Source: Methylocystis sp. ATCC 49242 (GTDB taxonomy: Bacteria; Pseudomonadota; Alphaproteobacteria; Rhizobiales; Beijerinckiaceae). From it: a stretch of 64,000 bases of DNA. The notes beneath the pieces are model-generated. The model was not told the DNA's origin. It did no database searches and saw nothing but the letters and a program-made list of their open reading frames with translations. The stretch covers positions 2,672,356-2,736,355 of the forward strand of contig NZ_KE124774.1 of assembly GCF_000188155.2 (NCBI RefSeq). Reading direction: 5' to 3'. Numbering within the stretch: position 1 is the first letter of the stretch; each line of letters starts with the position of its first letter. Shown here one piece after another: positions 9,203 through 16,941 of this stretch. A program made the position numbers and the translations under genes.

Positions 9203-9646
9203 ATGACGATGCCATGTGATGATGCTGGCACGAGCGGGGTTCAGCGCTTCGAGGTCTTCACCGGCGCGGGTCGGCGAAGGGATTGGCCGCCCGAAGTGAA
9301 GGCAGCGATCCTCGCCGAGAGCTTTTCGGGTGCTGAGTCGGTCTGCTCTGTCGCCCGGCGGCATGGTTTGAGCCCGTCGCAACTGTTCACTTGGCGCCGC
9401 GCGCTGCGCAAGCAGCTCGAAGGCCAGGGCGCGGTGGCGCCGAAGGTGCCGATCTTTGTCCCGGCAGTGGTTGAGGCGGCCCCGATTGATGAGGCTGGTA
9501 TACCGGTCCGGCGCCCAACGAAGCGCCGGCGCACCAAGGCAAGCGCGGTTGAGCTGGAGATCGACGGGGTGGCAGTGAAGATCAGCCGCGGTGCCGACGT
9601 AGGCACGATCACCGCCGTTATCGAAGCGCTCAGGGCCACGCGATGA
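9203..9646 (+). CDS. tnpA: IS66-family accessory protein TnpA
   Basis: About 147 residues with a transposase_8/HTH core (RRRDWPPEVKAAILAESFS, then GLSPSQLFTWRRALRKQ). ATG at 9203 is taken because GGAGGG precedes it; an in-frame ATG lies at 9185. The stop overlaps the tnpB start by 4 bases. Needed with TnpB for efficient IS66 transposition. Confidence 0.85.
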   Translation: MTMPCDDAGTSGVQRFEVFTGAGRRRDWPPEVKAAILAESFSGAESVCSVARRHGLSPSQLFTWRRALRKQLEGQGAVAPKVPIFVPAVVEAAPIDEAGIPVRRPTKRRRTKASAVELEIDGVAVKISRGADVGTITAVIEALRATR

Positions 9647-9999
9647 TCGGTCCTGGTGCGGGCGCACGCGTAATGGTCGCAACGCGTCCGGTGGATTTCC
9701 GCAAGGGGCCGGATGCGCTGGCCGCGCTAGTTGGCGCCGAGTACGGCGGCGATCCCTATTCCGGGGTGATCTACGTGTTCCGGGCAAAGCGCAGCGACCG
9801 GATCAAGCTGGTCTGGTGGGACGGTACGGGACTATGCCTGATGGCCAAGAAGCTGGAGACTGGCGGCTTCAAGTGGCCCGGCATCCAGGACGGTGTAATG
9901 CGTCTGACGGCGGCGCAACTGGGTGCCTTGCTGGAAGGTCTGGACTGGCGCCGGGTGCATGGTGGCCGCCGCCCGATTGCACCGCAGATTGCCGGTTGA
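9643..9999 (+). CDS. tnpB: IS66-family accessory protein TnpB (Orf2)
   Basis: 118 residues of the IS66 Orf2 family, with the hallmark VDFRKGPDALAALV and RIKLVWWDGTGLCLMAKKLE segments. Starts by ATGA overlap with tnpA. Intact. Confidence 0.93.
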   Translation: MIGPGAGARVMVATRPVDFRKGPDALAALVGAEYGGDPYSGVIYVFRAKRSDRIKLVWWDGTGLCLMAKKLETGGFKWPGIQDGVMRLTAAQLGALLEGLDWRRVHGGRRPIAPQIAG

Positions 10000-10030
10000 C
10001 TGAGCATTCTCCGACTGATTCAGTAGTACC

Positions 10031-11554
10031 ATGCTTATGGAAGCGGACCTGCCCGACGACGTTGCAGCGCTGCGTGCGCTGGTCCTCGAACAGGCCCGCG
10101 AGCTCGACACGCTCAAGGTTTTTCGGGCCGAAGTTGAACGGCTGAAGGCGATCATCGATGCCTTGCAACGGCATCGCTTTGGCCGCCGGTCCGAGCAGCT
10201 CGATCCCGATCAGTTCGAGCTTGCCCTGGAAGAAGTCGAGACGGCGCTGGCCGAGGCCGAGCACGCTCGCGACAAGGCAAGCCGGGCTCCGTCCGAGCGG
10301 CCGCGCAAGATCAACCGCGGCTCGTTGCCGACGCATCTCGAGCGGATCGAACAGGTTGTCGATATTGAGGACAAGGCTTGCCCCTGCTGTGGCGGCGCGC
10401 TCCACCAGATCGGCGAGGATGTAGCCGAACGCCTCGATGTGGTGCCCACCACCTTCCGTGTGCTGGTCACCCGCCGGCCGCGCTACGGCTGCCGTTCGTG
10501 CGAGAGCGCCATCGTGCAGGCCCCGGCACCGGCGCGGATCGTCGAGGGCGGCATTCCCACTGAAGCGCTGATCGCCCAGGTGCTGGTCGCCAAGTACGCC
10601 GATCACCTGCCGCTGTACCGGCAGGCCCAGATCTACGCCCGCCAAGGCATCCAGCTCGACCGGTCCACCCTGGCTGACTGGGTCGGCCGGGCAGCCTGGT
10701 ATCTGCGCCCCTTGCGTGATCACATTCTCGAACGATTACGACGATCAGAGCGTCTCTTCGTCGACGAGACGACCGCTCCGGTGCTCGATCCGGGGCGCGG
10801 GCGAACCAAGACCGGCCAGCTGTGGGCCTATGCCCGCGACGACCGACCCTGGGGCGGCAGTGATCCGCCAATGGTCGCCTATGTCTACGCCGCCGACCGC
10901 AAGGGCGAGCGCGCCGAAGCACATCTCGCCGACTTCGCAGGCGTGCTGCAGGTCGATGGCTATGGCGGCTATGCCGCGCTCGCCAGGCGACGCCAGCAGA
11001 TAAAACTCGCCTTCTGCTGGGCACACGTCCGACGCAAGTTCTACGAGCTGGTCGACAACTCGCCGGTTGCAACCGAAGTGCTGCGCCGCATCGCCGAGCT
11101 CTACGCCATCGAGGCCGAGGCGCGAGGGCTGCTCGCCGAGCAGCGGCAACAGGTCCGCCACGAGCGCAGCCGGATCATCCTCGACGATCTTCGCCAGTAT
11201 CTCGATGCCCGCAACCGCCAGGTCAGCGCCAAGAGCAAGCTCGGCGAGGCGATCCGCTATGCGCTCACTCGCTGGGATGGCCTCTCACGCTTCCTCGATG
11301 ATGGCCGCGTCGACCTCGACAGCAACACGGTCGAGCGCTCGATCCGACCACTGGCGCTGAACCGCAAGAATGCCCTGTTCGCCGGCTCGGACGAAGGTGG
11401 CGACAACTGGGCCGTAATCGCCACGCTCATCGAGAACTGCAAGCTCTCCGGCATCAACCCGCACGCATGGCTGACCGATGCCCTGGCCAAACTGGCCAAT
11501 GGTCATCCCGCGAACAGCGTCGGCAAACTCATGCCTTGGGCCGCGGTGGCCTGA
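10031..11554 (+). CDS. tnpC: IS66-family transposase TnpC
   Basis: 507 residues. N-terminal coiled coil (LRALVLEQARELDTLKVF), a zinc-binding motif (KACPCCGGALHQIGE), then the DDE transposase_IS66 domain (VDETTAPVLDPGRGRTKTG, LQVDGYGGYAAL, FCWAHVRRKF, DLDSNTVERSIRPLALNRKN). Full-length, so the element is probably autonomous. Confidence 0.94.
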   Translation: MLMEADLPDDVAALRALVLEQARELDTLKVFRAEVERLKAIIDALQRHRFGRRSEQLDPDQFELALEEVETALAEAEHARDKASRAPSERPRKINRGSLPTHLERIEQVVDIEDKACPCCGGALHQIGEDVAERLDVVPTTFRVLVTRRPRYGCRSCESAIVQAPAPARIVEGGIPTEALIAQVLVAKYADHLPLYRQAQIYARQGIQLDRSTLADWVGRAAWYLRPLRDHILERLRRSERLFVDETTAPVLDPGRGRTKTGQLWAYARDDRPWGGSDPPMVAYVYAADRKGERAEAHLADFAGVLQVDGYGGYAALARRRQQIKLAFCWAHVRRKFYELVDNSPVATEVLRRIAELYAIEAEARGLLAEQRQQVRHERSRIILDDLRQYLDARNRQVSAKSKLGEAIRYALTRWDGLSRFLDDGRVDLDSNTVERSIRPLALNRKNALFAGSDEGGDNWAVIATLIENCKLSGINPHAWLTDALAKLANGHPANSVGKLMPWAAVA

Positions 11555-11567
11555 GAACACCGCTTAC

Positions 11568-11855
11568 GAAGAGCAGTTTGAACCGCGCTTTGAGATCGAG
11601 CTGTCAAAGGCTGGAGAGGCCGCACAGAAAGGGTATTTCGGGAAGCCGTTCGCGGGGAATGGGCGGGTGTCGGTATTCGGCCGTCCGGCTGTCGCCCAGA
11701 CTCGGGCGCGGCGAAGCCCGTTTGCACAGACCTATACAGTCGAGTGTCCGTACTGCCAAAAGCGGTTTAAGCGGACCACGAACTCCACCGCCCTTAACGC
11801 CCACAAAGACAGCAACGGTTATCCTTGCCGATCACAGAGAGGGTATTTGGTATGA
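11568..11855 (+). pseudogene. 3' fragment: zinc-finger tail of the split nucleotidyltransferase gene
   Basis: From 11576 the frame encodes FEPRFEIELSKAGE, finishing the WYL domain, then a basic linker and a C-terminal finger ECPYCQKRFKRTTNSTALNAH with a fourth ligand Cys eight residues later; TGA at 11853-11855. Bases 11568-11575 are the IS66 target duplication. Its spacing (CxxC-x15-H-x7-C) suggests nucleic-acid binding. Confidence 0.8.
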
Positions 11856-11979
11856 TGGCTGAAAGGCAACGAGATGACAGCCCCTGTCTTCGACAAGAGC
11901 CGAGACTGCCAAGCGAATAACGGAGGCTGATAGCGCAAGCCGAAAGATCGATTTAATTTCAAGATACTACGGTTGAATT

Positions 11980-12063
11980 TCAATCTTCATTTTGGAGGGC
12001 TATAGCGTAGATGTAGTTCTCTGTTTCGTCGGCTTCGGCCCGCCATCTGATCTTCATAACCAT
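11980..12063 (-). CDS. 27-residue ORF containing the 66-bp repeat, copy 2
   Basis: ATG at 12063 (MVMKIRWRAEADETENYIY onward) to TGA at 11980-11982. Codons 6-27 correspond to copy 1 at 2198-2263 (55 of 66 bases identical, conservative changes). The ORF starts 38 bases downstream (minus sense) of the 21-bp repeat at 12101-12121. Function unknown; its conservation argues that it is or was translated. It may be a whole microprotein or the surviving end of a longer gene. Confidence 0.4.
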   Translation of the reverse strand: MVMKIRWRAEADETENYIYAIALQNED

Positions 12064-12100
12064 TTGTTCTAACGCGATTTTCTTATTTTATGTCGCGCGC

Positions 12101-12121
12101 GGTATTACAATGGGTATTACA
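12101..12121 (+). repeat. 21-bp direct repeat, left copy (possible att or integrase arm site)
   Basis: Two GGTATTACA units 12 bases apart (starts at 12101 and 12113). The same arrangement is at 20674-20694 next to the integrase start, 20 of 21 bases identical and in the same orientation. Could be attL/attR or integrase arm-binding sites. Confidence 0.6.
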
Positions 12122-12461
12122 ATCGAACGGCGCTTGGCCTCTTTTGGGGGTCCCGAACTTCCTGCGCCCGTGCATATCTCTCCCGACTTAAAATCTGTCT
12201 CAGCGGCCTTGTTCTCAGTGGCCGCCGGTATACCGGCGCGGACTATCCTTCCCGACAACATTCGCCGTCTCACTGATGAATGAACAAGTGGCCAAATTGG
12301 CCACACGGTCGGACCGGCGGTCCACGCCCAGATTTCCCCTGTAGGAACTGGCCACCGTTATTCGCCAATAAAAAACGGCTCCGCTATCGCCAGGTAGAAA
12401 CCGGCTGCTGTCATATGCCCTAAAGAGCCTTCAATTCCCGTCATTCATCCCTATCGGCCTT
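12122..12461. other. Non-coding left flank of the integrative element
   Basis: 340 bases with no supported gene. It contains a 13-bp near-palindrome GGCCAAATTGGCC at about 12293-12305 and otherwise nothing I recognise. Confidence 0.35.
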
Positions 12462-13028
12462 TCAATTCCGCCTCGCCCTCCATTCCTCGAAGCACTCCCA
12501 GCACACCCAGCGCTCGCCCCTCGGGCGGCGGGCGTCGGATGTCGCGTATGTCGCCATCTCTCCGCAGTCGCATCGCGGGTCCGGCCCGCCGTCGCCATCG
12601 CCGGTCAGATCGAACCGATAGGAGCGGCCGAGCGGGATATCCCCAGCGGCGTCTTGTCGCCGCACCATGGCAATTATGTCGCCCGCGACGCGCCAAGCGT
12701 CATCGCCAGCGGGAATGGACATGACAACCTTGCGGACATCGCCCGGCGCGGAACCTGTCAAAACTTGCCCCGCCCCGTTGCCTTCGCGGATGGCGTCGCG
12801 GGGCTCAGGCGGACGCCGCAACGCCGACGCGACGCCCTCCGCTACGCCCAAATTTGCATCATTTTCCAAACCTGCGTTTTTGACACGTAGCGGGCGTAGC
12901 TGGCGTAGTTCCGGGCTTTTCGAGGCGTAGCGCGCTACGTCCGCTACGCCAGCTACGCCCGCTACGCCGTTTTTTGGAGTGATTTCCCCCCGAGCGATGG
13001 AGCGGAGGCGAACAAGGTCAATCGCCAT
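12462..13028 (-). CDS. Hypothetical protein with Cys-rich C-terminus
   Basis: About 188 residues from ATG at 13028 (MAIDLVRLRSIARGE onward), overlapping the end of the DUF927 gene by 11 bases, so probably co-translated as the last gene of the replication operon. Residues about 20-45 (GVAGVAGVADVARYA) are encoded by a GTAGC-repeat DNA block that also forms a large inverted repeat. The C-terminus has CDCGE and CWEC pairs, consistent with one zinc site. No known family recognised; proteins in this position in P4-like elements are often small accessory replication proteins, but that is inference. Confidence 0.65.
   Translation of the reverse strand: MAIDLVRLRSIARGEITPKNGVAGVAGVADVARYASKSPELRQLRPLRVKNAGLENDANLGVAEGVASALRRPPEPRDAIREGNGAGQVLTGSAPGDVRKVVMSIPAGDDAWRVAGDIIAMVRRQDAAGDIPLGRSYRFDLTGDGDGGPDPRCDCGEMATYATSDARRPRGERWVCWECFEEWRARRN
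12887..12965. repeat. 22-bp perfect inverted repeat with central palindrome
   Basis: Arm 12887-12908 (GTAGCGGGCGTAGCTGGC...) and its exact reverse complement at 12944-12965, separated by 35 bases. The spacer contains a perfect 14-bp palindrome CGTAGCGCGCTACG (12926-12939). GTAGC/GCTAC units recur about every 9-12 bases. The block lies inside a coding region, directly after a replication gene, so it may be an iteron-type origin as well as coding sequence. Confidence 0.75.
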
Positions 13029-13956
13029 TTCCAGCCCCCTCGAAGATGGTGGAGCGCACCACAAAGACGCGCGTGTTCCGCCCGTCCACTTTCCTCACCA
13101 ACTGCCAGCCGTCGCCAGCCCGGTCCAACATGCCGCGCTCGCCCAACACCTTGGCGACAAACTTCGGGTCGAGCCCCGAGCAAATTTCAGTCTTCCAGAT
13201 TTCTGGCGGAATGAACCATTGAGCGTCCGCCCCCGAGCCCTTGCGCCACCCGAGACGGGAGCCCATCGGCCGCCATCCATCGCCCGCGTCGATCGGCTCG
13301 AAGCGGCTTTCGCCATGTTGCTCGATGGCCAGCCGCACGGCCTCGATTGCTTGCCGCACCTCCGCCGGTTCCGTCCCGCCGCGTCCGTCAATCCATTGCC
13401 TGAGAGCCCATGCCGCCGCCGATCGCGCCGCGCCCTCCCGCCACGGCGTCACCCTCATCGCGGTCGCCAGTTCGCCAGCCGCCGCGATAACCCCTAGCCG
13501 TTGTGCGGCCCGGTCAATCTGTCCATCGGCCCCGGCTGGGATTTCCGCCGAAACGAAGCCCGCAACCACCTCCCGGACCGTCGCGCCGTCAACATTCTCG
13601 GCAATGAGCCGCCGCACGAACTCCGGCCCCGCCGTCCCGTATGCCGATCGCGCAGCACCCTTGATGGACTTGGCGAGCTTCCCCGCGTCGCCCTCCGGTC
13701 CGTCATTGTCGAAGGCCCCGAAGCCGAGCCCCCTATCGGCGGGAATGTCGAGCAAGCGCACCATCTGCCCCGCCCGCGCCCGCCGCCCTCGATCTTCCGC
13801 CAGCTTCGTCGCAATCGGGATTTCTCCCGTCGAGAGCAAAAGGACGCGCCAGCTTTTCGGCTCTCGCAACGAGCCATCGCGGGCCGCTCGCGCCTTGCCA
13901 CTTCCGTTGCTCAACCCATACACAGCCGCCGCCGCGTCGCGGGCTTCAACTACGCC
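13018..13956 (-). pseudogene. 3' part of the TOPRIM-DUF927 gene
   Basis: 313 codons following the IS, beginning GVVEARDAAAAVYGLSNGSG and ending GAGNGD. An internal ATG at 13923 gives an open 301-codon frame, but no ribosome binding site is evident. Contains the C-terminal half of the ATPase (WRVLLLSTGE) and a C-terminal segment (RRLIAENVDGATVREVV) common in DUF927 proteins. Confidence 0.7.
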
Positions 13957-13958
13957 TA

Positions 13959-14823
13959 GAGGGTGTTATGTACTTTGGTGATTGATTGTCTTAGTAGAAT
14001 CGGATGTCTCCGATTCGCAAACCTTATCCGTCTGACGTCAGCGACGAAGAATGGTCGCTGGTTGCGCCTTATCTGACGCTCATGGACGAAGGCGCGCCGC
14101 AGCGTCAACATTCGCTGCGCGAGCTGTTCAACGGCCTGCGTTACGTGCTGCGCTACGGCATCGCCTGGCGCGCCATGCCCAACGATCTGCCGCCATGGTT
14201 CGCCGTGTATCAGCAATCGCAGCGCTGGCTGTCGGCGGGCGTGTTCGAGGCGCTTGCGCAGGATCTGCGCGCCCAGTTGCGCGTCGCTTCCGGGCGGGCG
14301 GCGGAGCCGACGGCGGCGATCATCGACAGCCGCACCTTGCGCTCGACCCCTGAGAGCGGCCCACGAGCGGGCTATGACGGCGCGAAGCGAAAGCGCGGCT
14401 CGAAGCTGCACATGGCAGTCGACACATTGGGCCATTTGCTGGCGTTGCATGTCACGCCGGCGAATGTCGATGACCGCGCCGAGGTCGGCAAGCTCATCGC
14501 AGCCGTGCAGGATGTGACAGGCGAAAGCGTCGAACTCGTTTATGTCGATCAGGGCTACACCGGCGAAAAGGCGTCCGAGGCCGCAAAGGCGCAGGGCGCC
14601 GAGCTTTGCGTCGTCAAACTCGCCGAGGCCAAAAAAGGCTTCGTGTTGCTGCCCAAGCGCTGGGTGGTCGAGCGTTCATTCGCCTGGGCGACGCGATGCA
14701 GGCGGCTCGTCAAAGACTACGAGCGCTATGCTCAGACCCTCGCAGGACTCCACGTCGTCGCCTTCGCATGTCTCATGCTCAAGCGCGCAGCAGATTTCAT
14801 GATCCAAGGTGCATAACACCCTC
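13959..14823 (+). mobile_element. IS5-family insertion sequence, copy 1 (865 bp)
   Basis: Ends GAGGGTGTTATGyACyTTGG in inverted orientation, flanked by TA on both sides (13957-13958, 14824-14825), read as a 2-bp target duplication. One intact transposase gene. The same length as copy 2 at 17797-18661, encodes an identical protein, and is in the opposite orientation. Confidence 0.93.
14004..14816 (+). CDS. IS5-family transposase, copy 1
   Basis: 270 residues. N-terminal DUF4096-type segment (MSPIRKPYPSDVSDEEW), then DDE_Tnp_1: D in IIDSRTLRS, D in VYVDQGYTG, E in WVVERSFAW. A single uninterrupted frame, so no frameshifting is needed. Predicted protein is identical to that of copy 2. Confidence 0.94.
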   Translation: MSPIRKPYPSDVSDEEWSLVAPYLTLMDEGAPQRQHSLRELFNGLRYVLRYGIAWRAMPNDLPPWFAVYQQSQRWLSAGVFEALAQDLRAQLRVASGRAAEPTAAIIDSRTLRSTPESGPRAGYDGAKRKRGSKLHMAVDTLGHLLALHVTPANVDDRAEVGKLIAAVQDVTGESVELVYVDQGYTGEKASEAAKAQGAELCVVKLAEAKKGFVLLPKRWVVERSFAWATRCRRLVKDYERYAQTLAGLHVVAFACLMLKRAADFMIQGA

Positions 14824-16350
14824 TAGTTCATCGAGCACGAGGCATGTATCTGTCGCAGACGCCGCCGCGCCCTCCAAGCCATTCGCTGTCGCGCGCCATG
14901 CACGGACATAGCCCGGAGCGTCGCCCTTGCCCCAGACGGAAGCCGCCGCTTGAAGGATGGTTGTCTTGCCTTTCGACGATGGGCCGAAGAAATTGAGCCC
15001 GCCGCCTTCCTGCCCGGCAATATGGAGCAACGGCCCCGCGAGCGCGGCTGATATGGCCAGCACTGCAAGAGCATGGTCCCCAGCGAGAGCGCCGACGCCT
15101 TCCTGCCAGTCCGCAAGAGAGCCCTTCGCCTCATAGGGGCCAGCCGCCGCCGCGTCGAGAATGACGTTTTCAGCGCCGCGCGGCCCGATGGTTTCATGCG
15201 GAAGGACAAAGACCGAGCGGCGGCCAATTTCGTGCCAGCCCGTGCGCGAAACGATCGTGACGCGGCCTTTGGTTTCGACGCCGCACAAGTATGTTGCCAG
15301 CGGCCTTTGATATGCTCGATTGATGCGCAATCCATCGCCCGCGAGCAATGCGGCAAGCGCCGCCGGATCGCCCTGCAAGGAGGCTTCCGTCACATGGCGA
15401 AGATGCTCGCGCCCATCGCCGTCGCGCCAGCGCAACCATTTTCCCCATTCCCGTCCGTTAGGGTCGCGCGTCGCCCCGAGCACCTCGAAGGGCGCAGCAA
15501 TCCAAACCGTCTCTATCGTCTTGTTCTCGCCGCGCCCCTTCTCAACCTCTGTCGTCAATCCGTTCGCGTCCATCGTGAACGCGCCGCAAGAGACATAGTT
15601 CGGCCCGGTTTCGTGTTGCTTGGCGAAGTGGGCTGCGGCCGCCTTGCGCAGCGCCGCGATATCTGAACCCCATTCCGTCACAGCGTCCGCCGCGTCCCAT
15701 CCCGCCCACGGTTCCCGCTTCCCGCCATCGGGACCCAAGGCAGCAAGCGCCATCGCGTCCACGATCGACACGTCACAACCAATTCCAAGAAGGATCGCCG
15801 TAACCTCGCGCGCGTATTTCTTGCCAGGTTCGTCGGCGTCCGGCCATATCAGCACGCGCCGGCCGGCAAGAGGCGTCCAGTCAGCCTTGTTCGCACCCTG
15901 AGCGCCGCCCGGCGAAGTCGTGACGATGCTTCTGGGAAAGATGCGTGTCGCCGCGTCGGCCGATTTCTCGCCCTCGCAGATGACGACGGACGCACCCACC
16001 GCCGCCGCAAGCTTGTCGAGATTATAGAGCGGACGCGGGGCCGCAACGCCTTTCCACCGCCACCGCAATTCGCCTGAATGTTCGCGCCACAAGGACAGCG
16101 GGAGGATTTGCTTGCTCTCGCCGGGCGGGTCGAAGCGATGGATTTCGAACAGCCGCGCACCATCGGCGTTGCGATACTGCCAAACCATCGTCGCATTGCC
16201 GAAACGACGATGACGCGAAGGCGCGGGAGGCGCGTCGGGCGGAACCGGCGAGACCAATTCGCCGTCATCGTGCGCGGGAGGCGTGTCAATCGGCGTCGCC
16301 GACGATTCATCGGCCGAAAGGGGCGCGTATTTGTCGTCAAAATTATCCAC
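14824..16350 (-). pseudogene. 5' part of the TOPRIM-DUF927 gene
   Basis: 509 codons from GTG 16350 to the IS junction. The frame continues eight codons into the IS (EGVMHLGS) and stops at about 14797. Retains the TOPRIM motifs and the Walker A, but ends right at the Walker B LVLDEL. A truncated protein with primase-type domain only could still be made. Confidence 0.7.
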
Positions 16351-16657
16351 GGCGCGCCCCCATATCCGTACCCAGCATTTGCGCCAGTAGACGCGCGGCG
16401 TCGCCTTGGGAGACGCCTTCAACATAGGCAACCAAGGACACGGGGTCGCCGCCCTTGTCGCCGGTGGCGAAGTCGCACCATTTGCAGTTGTAGCGATTGA
16501 CCTTGAAGCTCCCGAGACTCCTGTCGCGGCGCCGCGGATTGAGCGCAACCCACTCCTTATGCACGGCCTTGCCGCTGGGCAGGATACGGGCGAGAACGGC
16601 GGGGAGCGCCGCCAGCGCGGCGCGATTGATGGCGTCGAAGTCGAGACGATTTTTCAT
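16343..16657 (-). CDS. Primase zinc-finger (CHC2-like) protein
   Basis: 104 residues. The motif HKEWVALNPRRRD, then SFKVNRYNCKWCDFATG and GGDPVSLVAYVEG is that of a bacterial primase zinc-binding domain (H, CxxC), which senses the template. It normally sits in front of a TOPRIM domain; here it is a separate gene whose end overlaps the TOPRIM/DUF927 start. Its own ATG overlaps the upstream stop (ATGA), so it belongs to a tight operon. Confidence 0.78.
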   Translation of the reverse strand: MKNRLDFDAINRAALAALPAVLARILPSGKAVHKEWVALNPRRRDRSLGSFKVNRYNCKWCDFATGDKGGDPVSLVAYVEGVSQGDAARLLAQMLGTDMGARRG

Positions 16658-16941
16658 GCGCGCCCCCCGTCGATAATAATCGCCGCGACGGCGGCATAGA
16701 TCGCAGGATCAATCCGGGCGAAATCGGCGAGCGTCTCCGCAAAGTCGCGCCCGCGCGCCAAGTCGGCGATGAACTCGAAGGCGACACGAGGGCCGCAGGC
16801 GTGAAGCCGCTGCGCCACGCGCTGCAAATACGCCGGTTCAATTCCTCTCGCCGCCGTGGTATTAAAGGTCCTGCGATTGTTCTGCTTATGAGACTGCCCG
16901 GCGTTGGCGCGCCGGGCTTTTCGTTTGTTGGGAGCGCTCAT
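16654..16941 (-). CDS. Small conserved-type hypothetical protein of the element
   Basis: 95 residues from ATG at 16941 (MSAPNKRKARRANAGQ): a basic N-terminal tail, then a helical part (AYLQRVAQRLHACGPRVAFE, then ALADFARIDPAIYAAV-like). The start shares one base with the AlpA stop (TAATG) and the end overlaps the primase gene start (ATGA). Such genes between the regulator and the primase are usual in these elements; no function assigned. Confidence 0.7.
   Translation of the reverse strand: MSAPNKRKARRANAGQSHKQNNRRTFNTTAARGIEPAYLQRVAQRLHACGPRVAFEFIADLARGRDFAETLADFARIDPAIYAAVAAIIIDGGRA

Larger units (their letters stand above)
9119..11567 (+). mobile_element. IS66-family insertion sequence (2449 bp)
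   Basis: Inverted-repeat ends GTAAGCGG (left at 9119; right end reads CCGCTTAC to 11567) with an 8-bp target duplication GAAGAGCA (9111-9118 and 11568-11575), the length typical of IS66. Carries tnpA, tnpB and tnpC in order on the plus strand, all intact. Confidence 0.93.
6732..11855 (+). pseudogene. AbiEii-like nucleotidyltransferase-WYL-zinc finger gene, split by two insertion sequences
   Basis: The gene lies in three pieces: 6732-7463, 8736-9118 and 11576-11855. Deleting 7464-8735 (IS3-family element plus one CTTT) and 9119-11575 (IS66-family element plus one GAAGAGCA) joins them into one frame of 464 codons plus stop. Domains: AbiEii-type nucleotidyltransferase (KGGNCMRKAYY, then FSSDLDFSV, then LEELLANKLKCLL; residues 1-240), WYL-like domain (about 300-380, MNITYDGHQRVIEPYSLAY to FEPRFEIEL), and a C-terminal C2HC zinc finger (C429, C432, H448, C456). 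WYL domains bind ligands and regulate; AbiEii enzymes modify nucleic acids or nucleotides as toxins. With the membrane ATPase and the RT upstream it probably formed one system. As it stands no full-length protein can be made. Confidence 0.85.
13018..16350 (-). pseudogene. TOPRIM-DUF927 primase/helicase, interrupted by an IS5-family element
   Basis: Starts at GTG 16350 (MDNFDDKYAPLSADES), overlapping the previous gene by 8 bases. Removing 13959-14825 (IS plus one TA) joins DTCLVLDEL to GVVEARDAAAAVYGLS in frame and gives 821 residues. TOPRIM domain: ICEGEKSADAA and WPDADEPGKKYA (about residues 145-210). DUF927 helicase-like region: Walker A FGPSSKGKTT, LVLDELG as Walker B, then NGSGKARAARDGS. 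Such proteins start replication of satellite phages and plasmids by priming and unwinding. The zinc-finger half of the primase is encoded by the gene upstream. In its present state the ATPase is cut at Walker B, so replication of the element is probably dead. Confidence 0.82.

Noticed and set aside
16887-16916. GCCCGGCG ... CGCCGGGC hairpin followed by TTTT on the plus strand
   Set aside because: It lies inside the coding start of a minus-strand gene with no plus-strand gene upstream, so a terminator role is unlikely.
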